DNA from: Bacteroides faecalis
GTDB taxonomy: Bacteria > Bacteroidota > Bacteroidia > Bacteroidales > Bacteroidaceae
Direction: 5' to 3'
DNA length: 64,000 nt
Assembly: GCF_003865075.1 (NCBI RefSeq)
Contig: NZ_BHWB01000006.1
Span: 186,001 to 250,000 of the forward strand
How positions within the stretch are numbered: the stretch's first letter is position 1; the number at the start of each line of letters is the position of its first letter. Under the pieces are notes generated by a model. That model saw only the letters and a list, made by a program, of their open reading frames with translations, ran no database searches and was not told where the DNA came from. The position numbers and the translations under genes are program-made. Positions 9,975-19,174 of this stretch are shown piece after piece.

Positions 9975-10666
9975 GCTTTTTAGAAAATGAGTTTTTCCTG
10001 TTGGCTATTACCTTCGGAATATTCTTCTTAGCCAAAATACTTCAGAAGAAAACAGGAATATTACTATTAAACCCTATATTACTTACTATTGCGATTCTTA
10101 TCATCTTTCTAAAGATGACGAATGTATCTTATGATACATACAACAAAGGGGGACATCTCATTGAGTTTTGGTTACGCCCTGCCGTTGTAGCTTTAGGTGT
10201 TCCTTTATATCTTCAATTAGAAATGATAAAAAAGCAATTATTACCCATTCTCCTCTCCCAACTGTCAGGTTGTATTGTGGGAGTAATTTCTGTTGTATCA
10301 ATTGCCCAATTAATGGGAGCTTCTCAAGAGGTTATTCTTTCCTTAGCTCCCAAATCCGTAACCACTCCTATTGCAATGGAAGTTACCAAAACAATTGGTG
10401 GTATTCCTTCATTAACTGCTGCCGTCGTAGTAGCAGTGGGATTGCTAGGAGCCATATGCGGTTTCAAAACAATGAAAATTATGCATGTTGGCAGCCCGAT
10501 TGCTCAAGGGCTATCAATGGGAACAGCCGCTCATGCCGTCGGAACTTCCACGGCTATGGATATCAGTAGCAAATATGGAGCTTATGCGAGTTTAGGACTC
10601 ACATTAAATGGAATATTTACAGCTTTATTAACACCAACGATTCTTCATTTATTAGGAATCTTGTAA
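9971..10666 (+). CDS. CidB/LrgB-family membrane protein
   Basis: The 231 residues have many membrane segments and the LrgB motifs FWLRPAVVALGVPLY, LAPKSVTTPIAMEV and GLSMGTAAHAVGTSTA. It partners the LrgA-like protein that it overlaps by 4 bp. Length and topology are as expected for the family. Confidence 0.94.
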   Translation: MSFLENEFFLLAITFGIFFLAKILQKKTGILLLNPILLTIAILIIFLKMTNVSYDTYNKGGHLIEFWLRPAVVALGVPLYLQLEMIKKQLLPILLSQLSGCIVGVISVVSIAQLMGASQEVILSLAPKSVTTPIAMEVTKTIGGIPSLTAAVVVAVGLLGAICGFKTMKIMHVGSPIAQGLSMGTAAHAVGTSTAMDISSKYGAYASLGLTLNGIFTALLTPTILHLLGIL

Positions 10667-10720
10667 AACAAAATCGTTCCATTTTCCGTTATATTAAAGT
10701 TAAACTCAAAAAATGACCTC

Positions 10721-11638
10721 ATGATTGCATTTAAAGACATCACGCTAGCTGATAAAAACACAATTACCGCATTCACGATGAACAGCAATCGCCGGAACTG
10801 CGATCTCTCTTTCTCCAATCTTTGTAGTTGGAGATTCTTATATGACACCCAATTTGCAGTAGTGAATAACTTTCTGGTTTTTAAATTCTGGGTCGAAGGG
10901 CAACTGGCTTATATGATGCCTGTAGGAACAGGAGATTTGAAAGCTGTTCTTCGGAAATTAATAGAGGATGCACAGAAGGAAAAACAACAGTACTGCATGT
11001 TGGGAGTTTGCAGTTGTATGCGAGCTGATCTTGAGGAAATCCTACCCGGACAGTTCATCTTTACGGAAGATCGGGACTATGCCGATTATATCTATTTGAG
11101 AAGTGATCTTGCCACACTGAAAGGCAAGAAGTTCCAGGCTAAAAGAAATCACATCAACCGATTCCGCAATACTTATCCCAACTATGAATATACGCCAATC
11201 ACTCCAGACCGTATTCAAGAATGTCTCGATTTGGAAGCCGAATGGTGTAAAATGAATAATTGTGACCAACAGGAAGGAACCGGCAACGAACGTCGGGCGC
11301 TTATCTATGCACTCCATAATTTTGAAGCCTTAGGCCTGACTGGTGGCATTCTACATGTGGATGGAAAAATAGTTGCCTTCACCTTTGGTATGCCGATCAA
11401 TCACGAAACATTCGGAGTACATGTAGAAAAAGCTGATACAAATATTGATGGTGCTTATGCAATGATCAATTATGAATTTGCCAATCATATTCCCGAACAA
11501 TATACTTATATAAATCGGGAAGAAGATTTAGGAATTGAAGGATTACGCAAAGCAAAGCTTTCTTATCAGCCAGTTGCTATTCTTGAAAAATACATGGCTT
11601 GCCTGAAAGAACATCCAATGGATATGGTGAAGTGGTAA
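10721..11638 (+). CDS. DUF2156 (phosphatidylglycerol lysyltransferase C-terminal-like) protein
   Basis: The 305-residue cytoplasmic protein begins MIAFKDITLADKNTI and contains the tandem GNAT-like fold motifs RNCDLSFSNLCSWRF, FQAKRNHINRFRN (K-R-N-H-I-N-R), YEYTPITPDRIQECLDLEAEW, KIVAFTFGMPINHETFGVHVEK and YINREEDLGIEGLRKAKLSY. This is the usual DUF2156 architecture of Bacteroidales. The true acceptor is unknown. It stands alone, with a bidirectional terminator behind it. Confidence 0.88.
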   Translation: MIAFKDITLADKNTITAFTMNSNRRNCDLSFSNLCSWRFLYDTQFAVVNNFLVFKFWVEGQLAYMMPVGTGDLKAVLRKLIEDAQKEKQQYCMLGVCSCMRADLEEILPGQFIFTEDRDYADYIYLRSDLATLKGKKFQAKRNHINRFRNTYPNYEYTPITPDRIQECLDLEAEWCKMNNCDQQEGTGNERRALIYALHNFEALGLTGGILHVDGKIVAFTFGMPINHETFGVHVEKADTNIDGAYAMINYEFANHIPEQYTYINREEDLGIEGLRKAKLSYQPVAILEKYMACLKEHPMDMVKW

Positions 11639-11652
11639 ATACTTTATAATAC

Positions 11653-11695
11653 AAAATGCACATGTGAGACGACTCAGCATGTGCATTTTATTTTT
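11653..11695. terminator. Bidirectional intrinsic terminator between convergent genes
   Basis: AAAATGCACATG (11653-11664) pairs perfectly with CATGTGCATTTT (11678-11689), followed by TATTTTT. The A-run on the left gives a T-run for the minus strand, serving the TonB-domain gene too. Confidence 0.85.
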
Positions 11696-11712
11696 CCCGA
11701 TTTATATTTAAA

Positions 11713-12564
11713 CTATTCTGCCATCAGCTTTATTTCAGGAAGAGAAACCCTGAACCAGTACTCCTCCCACAACGCATCCCTTCTGGGAATTACAAACGTG
11801 AATTTCACCAGATTATCATTCAGAAAATTAAAAGTAATTGCATTTTTTGAGCCTTCTTTAAAAAGGTCTATCGCTGACTTCTCTAACAATTCCACATAAG
11901 TATCATCCGATTCCTTGCTATAAGTTCCTTGAGCTGAAATCATTGCACCCACTTTATTATCACCTGTAAAGATATTCATGAATGTACCATCAGAGGACAA
12001 TATTTTCAATACGGGCTCCAGTCTTACATGATATTTATCATCTACCATTTTCAGCGAACATGACTGCCACACTCCCTCCAACGCTGTATTTTTCACTTCC
12101 TGTCCCACAGGAAATACCAATTCTAGTTTTGGTTTAGGAGCAACCCACTCATCTGGCATACGAAAGAAGATAGGAATATTATAACGTACTTTCACCGGTT
12201 CTCCTTTTTCCATTCCCGGTGACCATTTAGGCATTTGCCTCACTACACGAAGCGCTTCGGTATCTAATGACGCTTCTACCCCTCTTACTATCTTCTCCTG
12301 AGTTATACTCCCATCTTCCGTTATTACGAACTGGACAATAACACGACCACCGATTCTGTTCTTTTGAGCTTCAGTAGGATACCGTACATTCATACTCAAA
12401 TATTTCATCAGCGCTTCTTGTCCACCCGGAAATTCTGGCATTTTCTCGGCTACGAAGTAAACTCCGTTCTCATCAACCTTCGGCATAAATCTTCTATGCT
12501 GTTGTGCAGAAACGGGCAAACAACCACATAGAATTAAAATCAGGCAAAATAATTTCATTTTCAT
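11713..12564 (-). CDS. TonB C-terminal domain protein with DUF4488-like C-terminal domain
   Basis: The 283 residues start with a signal peptide ending around VSAQ. Residues about 35-135 are a TonB C-terminal domain: EKMPEFPGGQEALMKYL, VRYPTEAQKNRIGGRVIVQF, EALRVVRQMPKWSPG. The second half (VWQSCSL, DGTFMNIFTG, GTYSKESDDTYVELLE) resembles a lipocalin-like DUF4488 domain. There is no N-terminal membrane anchor of the ExbD/TonB kind, so it is probably a periplasmic protein and not a classical energy transducer. Confidence 0.85.
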   Translation of the reverse strand: MKMKLFCLILILCGCLPVSAQQHRRFMPKVDENGVYFVAEKMPEFPGGQEALMKYLSMNVRYPTEAQKNRIGGRVIVQFVITEDGSITQEKIVRGVEASLDTEALRVVRQMPKWSPGMEKGEPVKVRYNIPIFFRMPDEWVAPKPKLELVFPVGQEVKNTALEGVWQSCSLKMVDDKYHVRLEPVLKILSSDGTFMNIFTGDNKVGAMISAQGTYSKESDDTYVELLEKSAIDLFKEGSKNAITFNFLNDNLVKFTFVIPRRDALWEEYWFRVSLPEIKLMAE

Positions 12565-12613
12565 AATATATTTATTTTAGCAAGTTGTTTCACAATGAAT
12601 GTTTCAAGTATCA

Positions 12614-12621
12614 CAAATATA
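12614..12621 (-). promoter_or_regulatory. Bacteroidales -7 promoter box for the TonB-domain gene
   Basis: Minus-strand TATATTTG fits TAnnTTTG, 50 bp before the start codon. Confidence 0.5.
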
Positions 12622-12707
12622 ACAATTTAATATCAGTAATAAAAATATAAACGTTACATAATTACTTATTGATCACAAATTATTTAGGCAACATGAAAAC
12701 GAATATT

Positions 12708-12715
12708 TATCTTTG
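12708..12715 (+). promoter_or_regulatory. Bacteroidales -7 promoter box for the GNAT gene
   Basis: TATCTTTG fits TAnnTTTG, 27 bp before the start codon at 12743. Confidence 0.55.
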
Positions 12716-12742
12716 TTTGTTTAAACAGTAAAACTGAGCATT

Positions 12743-13753
12743 ATGAGAGAAAAAGTAAAAGCATTATGGAAACGATGTTTCAATGATAGTACAGCATTTA
12801 TTGATATGTACTTTCAACTACGTTATACCGATGAAGTAAATGTTGCCATTCAAAAAGATACAGAGGTAATCTCGGCTCTGCAAATGCTTCCTTACCCGAT
12901 GACTTTTTGTGGACATATTGTGCAAACCTCTTATATTTCAGGTGCTTGCACCCATCCGGATTTTCGTGGGAAAGGCACAATGCGAGAACTTCTCAAACTA
13001 GCTTTCGACCGAATGTTTCAAAATGGCATTTCTTTCAGTACACTAATACCTGCCGAGCCTTGGTTATTCAGTTATTATTCACAAATGGGATATGCTCCTG
13101 TTTTCCAACATTCGGTAGAAGAAATCACATTGCCTTCAATTATCCCTTCTTCTGAAATAGAAATAAACTTCATATCTGACTATCAGGAAGAAGTATATCA
13201 ATACCTAAATAGAAAACTGTCTGAACAGTCTTGCTGTATACAGCATATCTCTGATGATTTTCGAGTGATTATGACCGATTTGGGCATTAGCGATGGAATT
13301 CTAGTTATTGCCAAACAGGAGAACGTAATCAATGGACTAGCTATTGCCTATAATGCGGATGAGAGTCTGATTATTAATGAACTTTTTGCCGAAACAAAGG
13401 ATATAGAAAACAGCCTATTATATTATTTGCAACAACATTGCGTACATAGTCAGATAATCAGGTTACTGCCTCCCAATAATGAACAGCCTCAGCAATCATT
13501 CGGTATGGCAAGGATAATCAATCCAAAAAAGATCCTACAATTATATGCTTCAGCTTTTCCAAAAGAAGAAATGCAAATTGAACTAACAGACGAGCAATTA
13601 TCTATGAACAATGGTTACTATCTCATACATAAAGGGAAATGCGAATATAGCAATGAACCTTTGCCCGGCACATCCATTCAAATGAACATAAGTGAATTAA
13701 CAAATAAGATTCTTCAACCGTTACACCCAATTATGAGCTTGATGTTGGATTAG
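12743..13753 (+). CDS. GNAT-family N-acetyltransferase
   Basis: The 336 residues begin MREKVKALWKRCFNDS, typical of the large GNAT (Eis-like, two-domain) proteins of Bacteroidales. Residues about 60-125 hold the acetyl-CoA motif (SGACTHPDFRGKGTMRELLKLAF, quoted in part: HPDFRGKG) and PAEPWLFSYYSQMGY. The remainder is a divergent second domain ending in a sterol-carrier-like region. The substrate is not evident. The gene is monocistronic. Confidence 0.85.
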   Translation: MREKVKALWKRCFNDSTAFIDMYFQLRYTDEVNVAIQKDTEVISALQMLPYPMTFCGHIVQTSYISGACTHPDFRGKGTMRELLKLAFDRMFQNGISFSTLIPAEPWLFSYYSQMGYAPVFQHSVEEITLPSIIPSSEIEINFISDYQEEVYQYLNRKLSEQSCCIQHISDDFRVIMTDLGISDGILVIAKQENVINGLAIAYNADESLIINELFAETKDIENSLLYYLQQHCVHSQIIRLLPPNNEQPQQSFGMARIINPKKILQLYASAFPKEEMQIELTDEQLSMNNGYYLIHKGKCEYSNEPLPGTSIQMNISELTNKILQPLHPIMSLMLD

Positions 13754-14077
13754 TCATTCAAACAATGTTTGGCAATCAGTTTTTATCCATTTTATTAGTG
13801 AAATACCAGAACTGATAAAACCAGCGAAACATTATAAAGTATACACTACCACCTCAAATCCGGTCCATGTAGATTCTTATAAATCCTCATGCTATAGTTA
13901 ATCTGAAACTACTCTATAAATATATTTCTTCTCTACACAATTTAGTTCGAAGAACTATAAATCTTCGTAACATCAACTATAGTATTAATTAATTATGATG
14001 TACCACTTATAAAATAAAACATAGCGAATTGACTACAAGATACAAGGTATTGCCTAAGGAGGTATTAAACAAACCTA
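13754..14077. other. Intergenic stretch without a gene
   Basis: I see no gene, RNA or clear terminator here; it is AT-rich sequence that leads up to the IS1182-type left end. Confidence 0.6.
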
Positions 14078-14078
14078 G

Positions 14079-14112
14079 AGGTTGTGTCAAAATGCTGGCA
14101 CAACCTTTTTTT
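14079..14112 (+). terminator. Hairpin plus T-run inside the IS1182 left end
   Basis: AGGTTGTG (14079-14086) pairs with CACAACCT (14099-14106), followed by seven T. It looks like an intrinsic terminator stopping read-through into the transposase. The mirror hairpin at the right end is AGGTTGTG/CACAACCT around 15894-15921. Confidence 0.65.
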
Positions 14113-14194
14113 ATGCGCAAAGCCCAGACTTTCGCAAGCCCGGGCTTTGTTATTACCCAAAATTTTTGTAACTTTAGGCATAAAGTTTTTCGTT

Positions 14195-15855
14195 ATGGCA
14201 AAGTTACATTTTCGTCCTTACATTCCCAACCAAACAGTTCTTTTTCCCGGAAGAATTGATGAGAACATAGCATCGAACGATCCGGTTCGCATCGTTAATA
14301 CAGTTGTTGATAATCTCAATCTTGACAATTTCAAGAAGCTTTATAAAGCAACCGGTCGTTGTCCTTATCATCCTAAAATGATGCTCAAGGTAATTATCTA
14401 CGCCTACATGAACAATATCTATTCGTGCCGCAAGATAGAGAAGCTTCTCCTACGTGACATCCATTATATCTGGCTTTCCGGTAATGAACATCCGGATTTT
14501 ATTACCATCAACCGTTTTCGAAACCGTGTAAAAGAAGAAATAAATACCGTATTTACGCAGTTGGTTCTTGTCCTTGCCGACAAAGGTTTTATCAGCCTTG
14601 ACGTAGAGTATATCGACGGTACCAAGATTGAGTCCATGGCCAACAAATATACTTTTGTCTGGCGCAAGACAGTCGAAAAGAACCGTACAAAGCTGATGGA
14701 TAAGATCCGCATTCTCCTGGAGCAGGTAGATGAAGCCATAGCCCAAGAGAACTCCTCCAAAGACACATCCGTAGAGTTCACTCCTGCCATGCTCTCAGAT
14801 ATAGTGAATGAACTTAAAGAGGTGCTGGAACACCAGCCTGTAACAAAGGACAAGGAACAAAAGAAAGTCATCCGGGAAAAGAAGAAACAGGTCCGGGAAC
14901 TTGAGGAGTACCGTGACAAGCTGATGGAATACGACAATCACCTTGAAGTCCTTGGAGAACGTAATTCCTATTCTAAGACCGATCCTGATGCTACATTCAT
15001 GCGTATGAAAGAAGACGCCATGAAGAACGGGCAGACCAAGCCCGGGTATAATTTACAAACAGGTACTGAAAACCAGTTCATCATAGACTTCCGGCTGTTT
15101 CCCAACCCCACCGATACGCTGACCCTGATCCCTTTCTTCCACTCCTTCCAGCACCGCTATAACCGCTTACCGGGTATCGGTGTGGCAGACTCCGGTTACG
15201 GCTCGGAAGAAAATTACCGGTTCATGCAAGATAATGGGATAGAAGCCTTTGTCAAGTACAACTACTTCCATAAAGAACAGCGTCCCCGTTATACCCCCAA
15301 CCCATTCCATGCGGAGAGTCTCCATTACAATGCGGGGGAGGATTACTACGTTTGTCCTATGGGGCAGCACATGAACCGTATAGGAACCAGACGTGACAAA
15401 ACAGCGAGCGGATACATCTCCGAAAGTGCCCGGTATAAAGCACAAAGATGCGAAGGCTGTCCTTTGCGTGGCAGTTGCTTTAAAGCCGGGGGAACCGTAT
15501 TATAGAAGTCAACCACCGGTTAAACCAATACAAAAGGCAGGCACGGGAAAGGTTGCTCTCAGAAGAAGGAATCAGGCATAGGGGCAGGCGGTGTATAGAA
15601 CCGGAAGCCGTTTTTGGACAAATGAAATACAACATGGCATACAGAAGGTTCCGGCATATGGGAGAAGACAAGGTGACAATGGACTTTGCCTTCTTTGCCA
15701 TAGCTTTTAATATCAAAAAGATGTGTGCAAAACTGAGAAAGGCAGGAAAGGAGTTCATTACACTTGCTAAATCTATATTTATTGGGCTATTTATAACTCG
15801 ATACAACGGGAATATAGTAACTTGTTACCAAATGAATGAGAAAAAAGCGGCATAG
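14195..15855 (+). pseudogene. IS1182-family transposase, frameshifted
   Basis: The start at ATG 14195 gives MAKLHFRPYIPNQTVLFPGR, the usual IS1182 N-terminus. Motifs: TGRCPYHPKMMLKVIIYAY, FITINRFRNR, EYIDGTKIESMANKYTFVW (first Asp) and GVADSGYGSEENY (second Asp). The frame stops at 15505 after GSCFKAGGTVL, but the downstream part continues in the -1 frame from 15493 as NRIIEVNHRLNQYKR, then RRCIEPEAVFGQMKYNMAYRRF (quoted in part) to 15855. The shift lies in the G5 run 15488-15492; six G would restore one about 550-residue protein. It is therefore a broken gene or a sequencing deletion. Confidence 0.88.
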
Positions 15856-16099
15856 CCAAAAGAAAAGATAACAGGACTATAAATTTTAGAAAAAGGTTGT
15901 GCCAACGTTTTGACACAACCTCCTTACTTTCGCTCAGATTATAGAATAAGCCTTTTTTTTCTTAAAAAAAAGAGGATATATCAATTATTTTTTGTAAAAT
16001 TACAAATGGAAGAATTTAAGCTATATTCATTTGCTATTATAAATGATTAATACCATATACTAGATATTATTTATATTTCTAATATTAAATTGAACTATT

Positions 16100-16891
16100 A
16101 TGAAAAAAATCTCATCTTACTGTAGGTTATTTACTTTTAGTTTGCTTCTGTTTAGTTGCACTAATGAGTATGATGAATTAACATCAGAAAAGGAATCTAA
16201 AAAAGACTTGAAAGAGTTGTCTGCCGGATACTCTTGTAATGGAAATGGGGAGTGTTTGCCTGTAGTTACAGTCACACATCTGAATAAATATTCATCGACT
16301 CCTGGAACCATGGTTACATGGAATGATGAATACAATACTCATCAAAATCTTATATTTTCATATAAGTTGGAATCTGGTTATGATACTTCCCAAAGTATTC
16401 GTCCGAGTGGTAGTCTTTTTTTATCAAATAACTCGACAAACTATACTTTTACTTGTACTTTTTCCTGTGGAGAACCGACCTTTTATAGTTGTTCTAGATG
16501 TAAGAAAACTTACTATTTAGTTGTAAAGGAAGACTCCGGAGCTCTCGGTCCATTAGGAGATTGTCAAAGGAATTATTTATCATATTCCATGCAGTGTAAT
16601 TATTCCAGCATAATTCTAAAAACAGAAAGTTCTGGATCTATATTAGCGGACAAGAAAAACTACATGAAAGTAGATAGTTACAAAATATACAAACAAAAAT
16701 CTTATTCAGAGTTGGAACTGGTTCAGTCCGGGTCAGTAGCCCCAGATGTTACGGTTATAAATTATTCCTATAACGCAGGCTGTCACTATGAAATTAGGTT
16801 TTATAGTAGCACTTGTGAAAATAATTATAGGCATTACTTGTATGCAACTTATTTTGAAAGGATAACCCAACCTTTCCTTACTTTAATTTAA
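16100..16891 (+). CDS. Unrecognised Cys-rich lipoprotein
   Basis: The 263 residues begin with a lipoprotein signal (MKKISSYCRLFTFSLLLFSC, lipid Cys 20). I do not recognise the family. The mature part is rich in cysteine: SCNGNGEC, CTFSCGE, SCSRCKK, a QC, GCHYE and TCENN, suggesting several disulfides in an exported or surface protein. Beta-rich composition (Thr, Ser, Tyr) fits Ig-like folds. It lies between two insertion sequences with another lipoprotein gene 47 bp downstream, so it is likely accessory. Confidence 0.7.
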   Translation: MKKISSYCRLFTFSLLLFSCTNEYDELTSEKESKKDLKELSAGYSCNGNGECLPVVTVTHLNKYSSTPGTMVTWNDEYNTHQNLIFSYKLESGYDTSQSIRPSGSLFLSNNSTNYTFTCTFSCGEPTFYSCSRCKKTYYLVVKEDSGALGPLGDCQRNYLSYSMQCNYSSIILKTESSGSILADKKNYMKVDSYKIYKQKSYSELELVQSGSVAPDVTVINYSYNAGCHYEIRFYSSTCENNYRHYLYATYFERITQPFLTLI

Positions 16892-16938
16892 TAAGAAGCC
16901 ATTAAACCTCAACCAATAAACTGCTAAAAAATAGAATT

Positions 16939-17699
16939 ATGAAACCAACCTCTATAACGCTATTACTGTTTTTATGTTGTGCTTGTCATTCCAGTAAAAA
17001 CACGATTATATGTAGAGCTGTCGATATGGCAACTTTAGATTCTATTGTACCAAAGAGTTACCTACTCCCGGAAGGACAGACCCTCTATATAACTAGTTCC
17101 TCTTACGATTACATCCTTCCTGATATGAATATTCTGCAAAAGAAAAAATCGGCTGATTTCGTTCATTTGGATAGAGATTTGAAGTTATCCGGTTCTTCTT
17201 CCAGTGTTGCTAAAGTGGATACACTCATCCAGTCTCAATACCTGGTAACTTCTACTCTACAAACTGCCTATAAGAAGGGAGATACCAGAAAAGGGAAAGT
17301 TTATATTGGAAGCGATGAATATCGTAACCCTGATAACACTTTGAATATTCAACAAATAACGAATGACTATCATCCCGATGTATGGTTTGATTTGAGTGCT
17401 TTTTCGATTCAGGTATCCGGAGAAAGACAATCGGGAGGTTCGGCATATAATAGTCCTTTGTGGTTATGACTAATGCTGCCTATGAGTCAGGAGGTGTGTA
17501 TGGAAGTTCGTTGGGAAATATTATTATGAGATACACCGCTCTTTGGAAAATCACTGATACACGTACAGGGGCAATTAAAGATATAAAACTTGAGGGTACG
17601 GTGAAGCGGAAACTTGGTCAGGGCTTCGAATTAATTCCTTCTCTAAACGAATGTGCCGTTCAAGCTGGGATTGATTTCTCTAATCTGATTGTCCGATAG
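16939..17699 (+). pseudogene. Unrecognised lipoprotein gene, frameshifted near 17463
   Basis: The first frame (16939-17469, 176 residues) opens with a lipoprotein signal (MKPTSITLLLFLCCAC). It stops right after NSPLWL. A second frame continues from there (MTNAAYESGGVYGSSLGN, then MRYTALWKITDTRTGAIKD) to 17699. Adding one G to the GG at 17462-17463 gives a continuous NSPLWVMTNAAY and a protein of about 253 residues. The ALWKITDTRTG stretch recalls small Bacteroidales lipoproteins of the DUF6340 sort, but I cannot confirm it. The alternative is two overlapping genes, which I find less likely. Confidence 0.65.
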
Positions 17700-17810
17700 C
17701 GTATATGTCAATTCCAAATTAAACGGACCATTGTGCGGTGAATTGTGGAGACAATGTTTTTGGAATGAATATCACATACTATAATACTTCTCAAGAATGC
17801 CCGTAAATAA

Positions 17811-17855
17811 TATAGAGTCATTCGCTAAAAATAGAATTTAGCAATTGACTCTATA
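17811..17855. repeat. Long nested hairpin behind the lipoprotein islet
   Basis: TATAGAGTCA (17811-17820) pairs perfectly with TGACTCTATA (17846-17855); inside it GCTAAA (17824-17829) pairs with TTTAGC (17837-17842). The AT-rich flank on the right suggests a transcription terminator. Confidence 0.6.
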
Positions 17856-17869
17856 TATTTATCCACTAG

Positions 17870-19174
17870 TGTCCCATTAAAATTGGGACAAATTAAAAAT
17901 TAAATAAACTTGGCCCATTTGGTCCGAATCGTTCTTTGTCATTTTGAAATTTAGTTTTGTCAAAAAGGTCTTTCAGATGAGTTTTATCAGTCAATGAGAT
18001 GCTCAATATTTGTAGCACTTCATATGTACTTCTATCCAGTTGCATATCGTGTTGAATGATTGCCACCAAACAGTAAGTGCATATTGCAGCATATATCTGT
18101 ATTCGAACTGCATTCTCTGTAGTACCCCAAAATCTTTTGATTCTAAGATGTTGCTTGAGCCATTTGAAAAACAGCTCTACCTGCCAGCGGTTTTTATAAA
18201 GTTCAGCCACTTGAAGCGCAGATATATGCATGGCATTGGTTATGAATATGAACTCTCTTTCTTGTTCCTCATCCCAATATTTAACAAGTCTAATAGGCTT
18301 TGGATAGTATTGTTTAGGATAGAATCCAGTCAGAAGAACACTCGCATCTGAAAGCACATTCTTAGGCAGTCTGCGTTTCCATTTGATGAATTTGCATTGA
18401 AGGTTCTTTTTTGCTCTGACAACGAAGTTGGCTTCAATCAGATGAATCCTATTCAGCATCTTGAAGTTGTTGTATCCGCGGTCAAAGATGTAATAAGAAC
18501 CTGGTTCATAAGGTATTTCAATCATAGCTTTAGAATCATGTACGGATGCTTCCGTGATATGAAAAAACGCAGGGATCTGTGTTTCTACATCATATAATGT
18601 ATGCACTTTGATACCTCCTTTCTTCTTGCGGAATTTAGCCCACCAAAAGACTGAAAGACACAGATCGATAGTTGTCGAATCAAAAGCATAAACGTTACCG
18701 CCAAGTTTGAAAATATGATTAACACGCTTTTGCCGTGCTTCGCTAACCAGGTAGTAAGCGTATTCTTCAAAGATATGATAGTCTCTATCTTGATTTGCTC
18801 TTGCCAACGATGACTTTGATACGTTTTTACCCATCCCTAAATGATAACATTTGGAATGATGAGCTTCAAGAGCAACTATCAAATCTCGCAAACTTTCACG
18901 ATTAGAAAGTTGACCAAACATCAAAGCAAGTAGCTGATTCCAGCAGGTGAAGTGCTTCACATATTTGTCGCCATCATACTTGCGCACAATGTAGTTGAAC
19001 TTATTCCTATCTAAGAATGACACTAGTTGAGAGAAAACGTATTTTTCTTTATGCATTTGCAAATCTCCTTTCAGAGATGCAAAAATGCAAATTGAAATCC
19101 GTTTAATCGAAAAAACGCTGTAACTAACTAAATTTCAAATATTTCAAAGAGCTATTTTAGATTTTAATGGGACA
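17870..19174 (-). mobile_element. IS4-family insertion sequence
   Basis: A perfect 14-bp terminal inverted repeat, TGTCCCATTAAAAT at 17870-17883 and its complement at 19161-19174, encloses one transposase gene on the minus strand. The left end also forms a hairpin (GTCCCA/TGGGAC, 17871-17889). I see no target-site duplication. Confidence 0.88.
17893..19062 (-). CDS. IS4-family transposase (DUF4372 plus DDE domain)
   Basis: The 389-residue product has a DUF4372 N-terminus (LVSFLDRNKFNYIVRKYDGD, HFTCWNQLLALMFGQLSNRESLRDL in part). The DDE catalytic set follows: NVYAFDSTTIDLCL, YYIFDRGYNNF, and the IS4 YREK signature YKNRWQVELFFKWLK. No break is visible, so it may be active. It lies entirely inside the inverted repeats. 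Confidence 0.94.
   Translation of the reverse strand: MQMHKEKYVFSQLVSFLDRNKFNYIVRKYDGDKYVKHFTCWNQLLALMFGQLSNRESLRDLIVALEAHHSKCYHLGMGKNVSKSSLARANQDRDYHIFEEYAYYLVSEARQKRVNHIFKLGGNVYAFDSTTIDLCLSVFWWAKFRKKKGGIKVHTLYDVETQIPAFFHITEASVHDSKAMIEIPYEPGSYYIFDRGYNNFKMLNRIHLIEANFVVRAKKNLQCKFIKWKRRLPKNVLSDASVLLTGFYPKQYYPKPIRLVKYWDEEQEREFIFITNAMHISALQVAELYKNRWQVELFFKWLKQHLRIKRFWGTTENAVRIQIYAAICTYCLVAIIQHDMQLDRSTYEVLQILSISLTDKTHLKDLFDKTKFQNDKERFGPNGPSLFNF

Larger units (their letters stand above)
14078..15922 (+). mobile_element. IS1182-family insertion sequence
   Basis: Terminal inverted repeats: the left end (GAGGTTGTGTCAAAAnnnTGGCACAACCTTTTT from 14078) matches the reverse complement of the right end finishing at 15922, differing at only a few positions in about 33 bases. 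The body is one transposase gene. No exact target duplication is visible (left flank CCTA, right flank CTTA), so insertion is not recent or flanks have changed. Each end is itself a hairpin. Confidence 0.88.
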
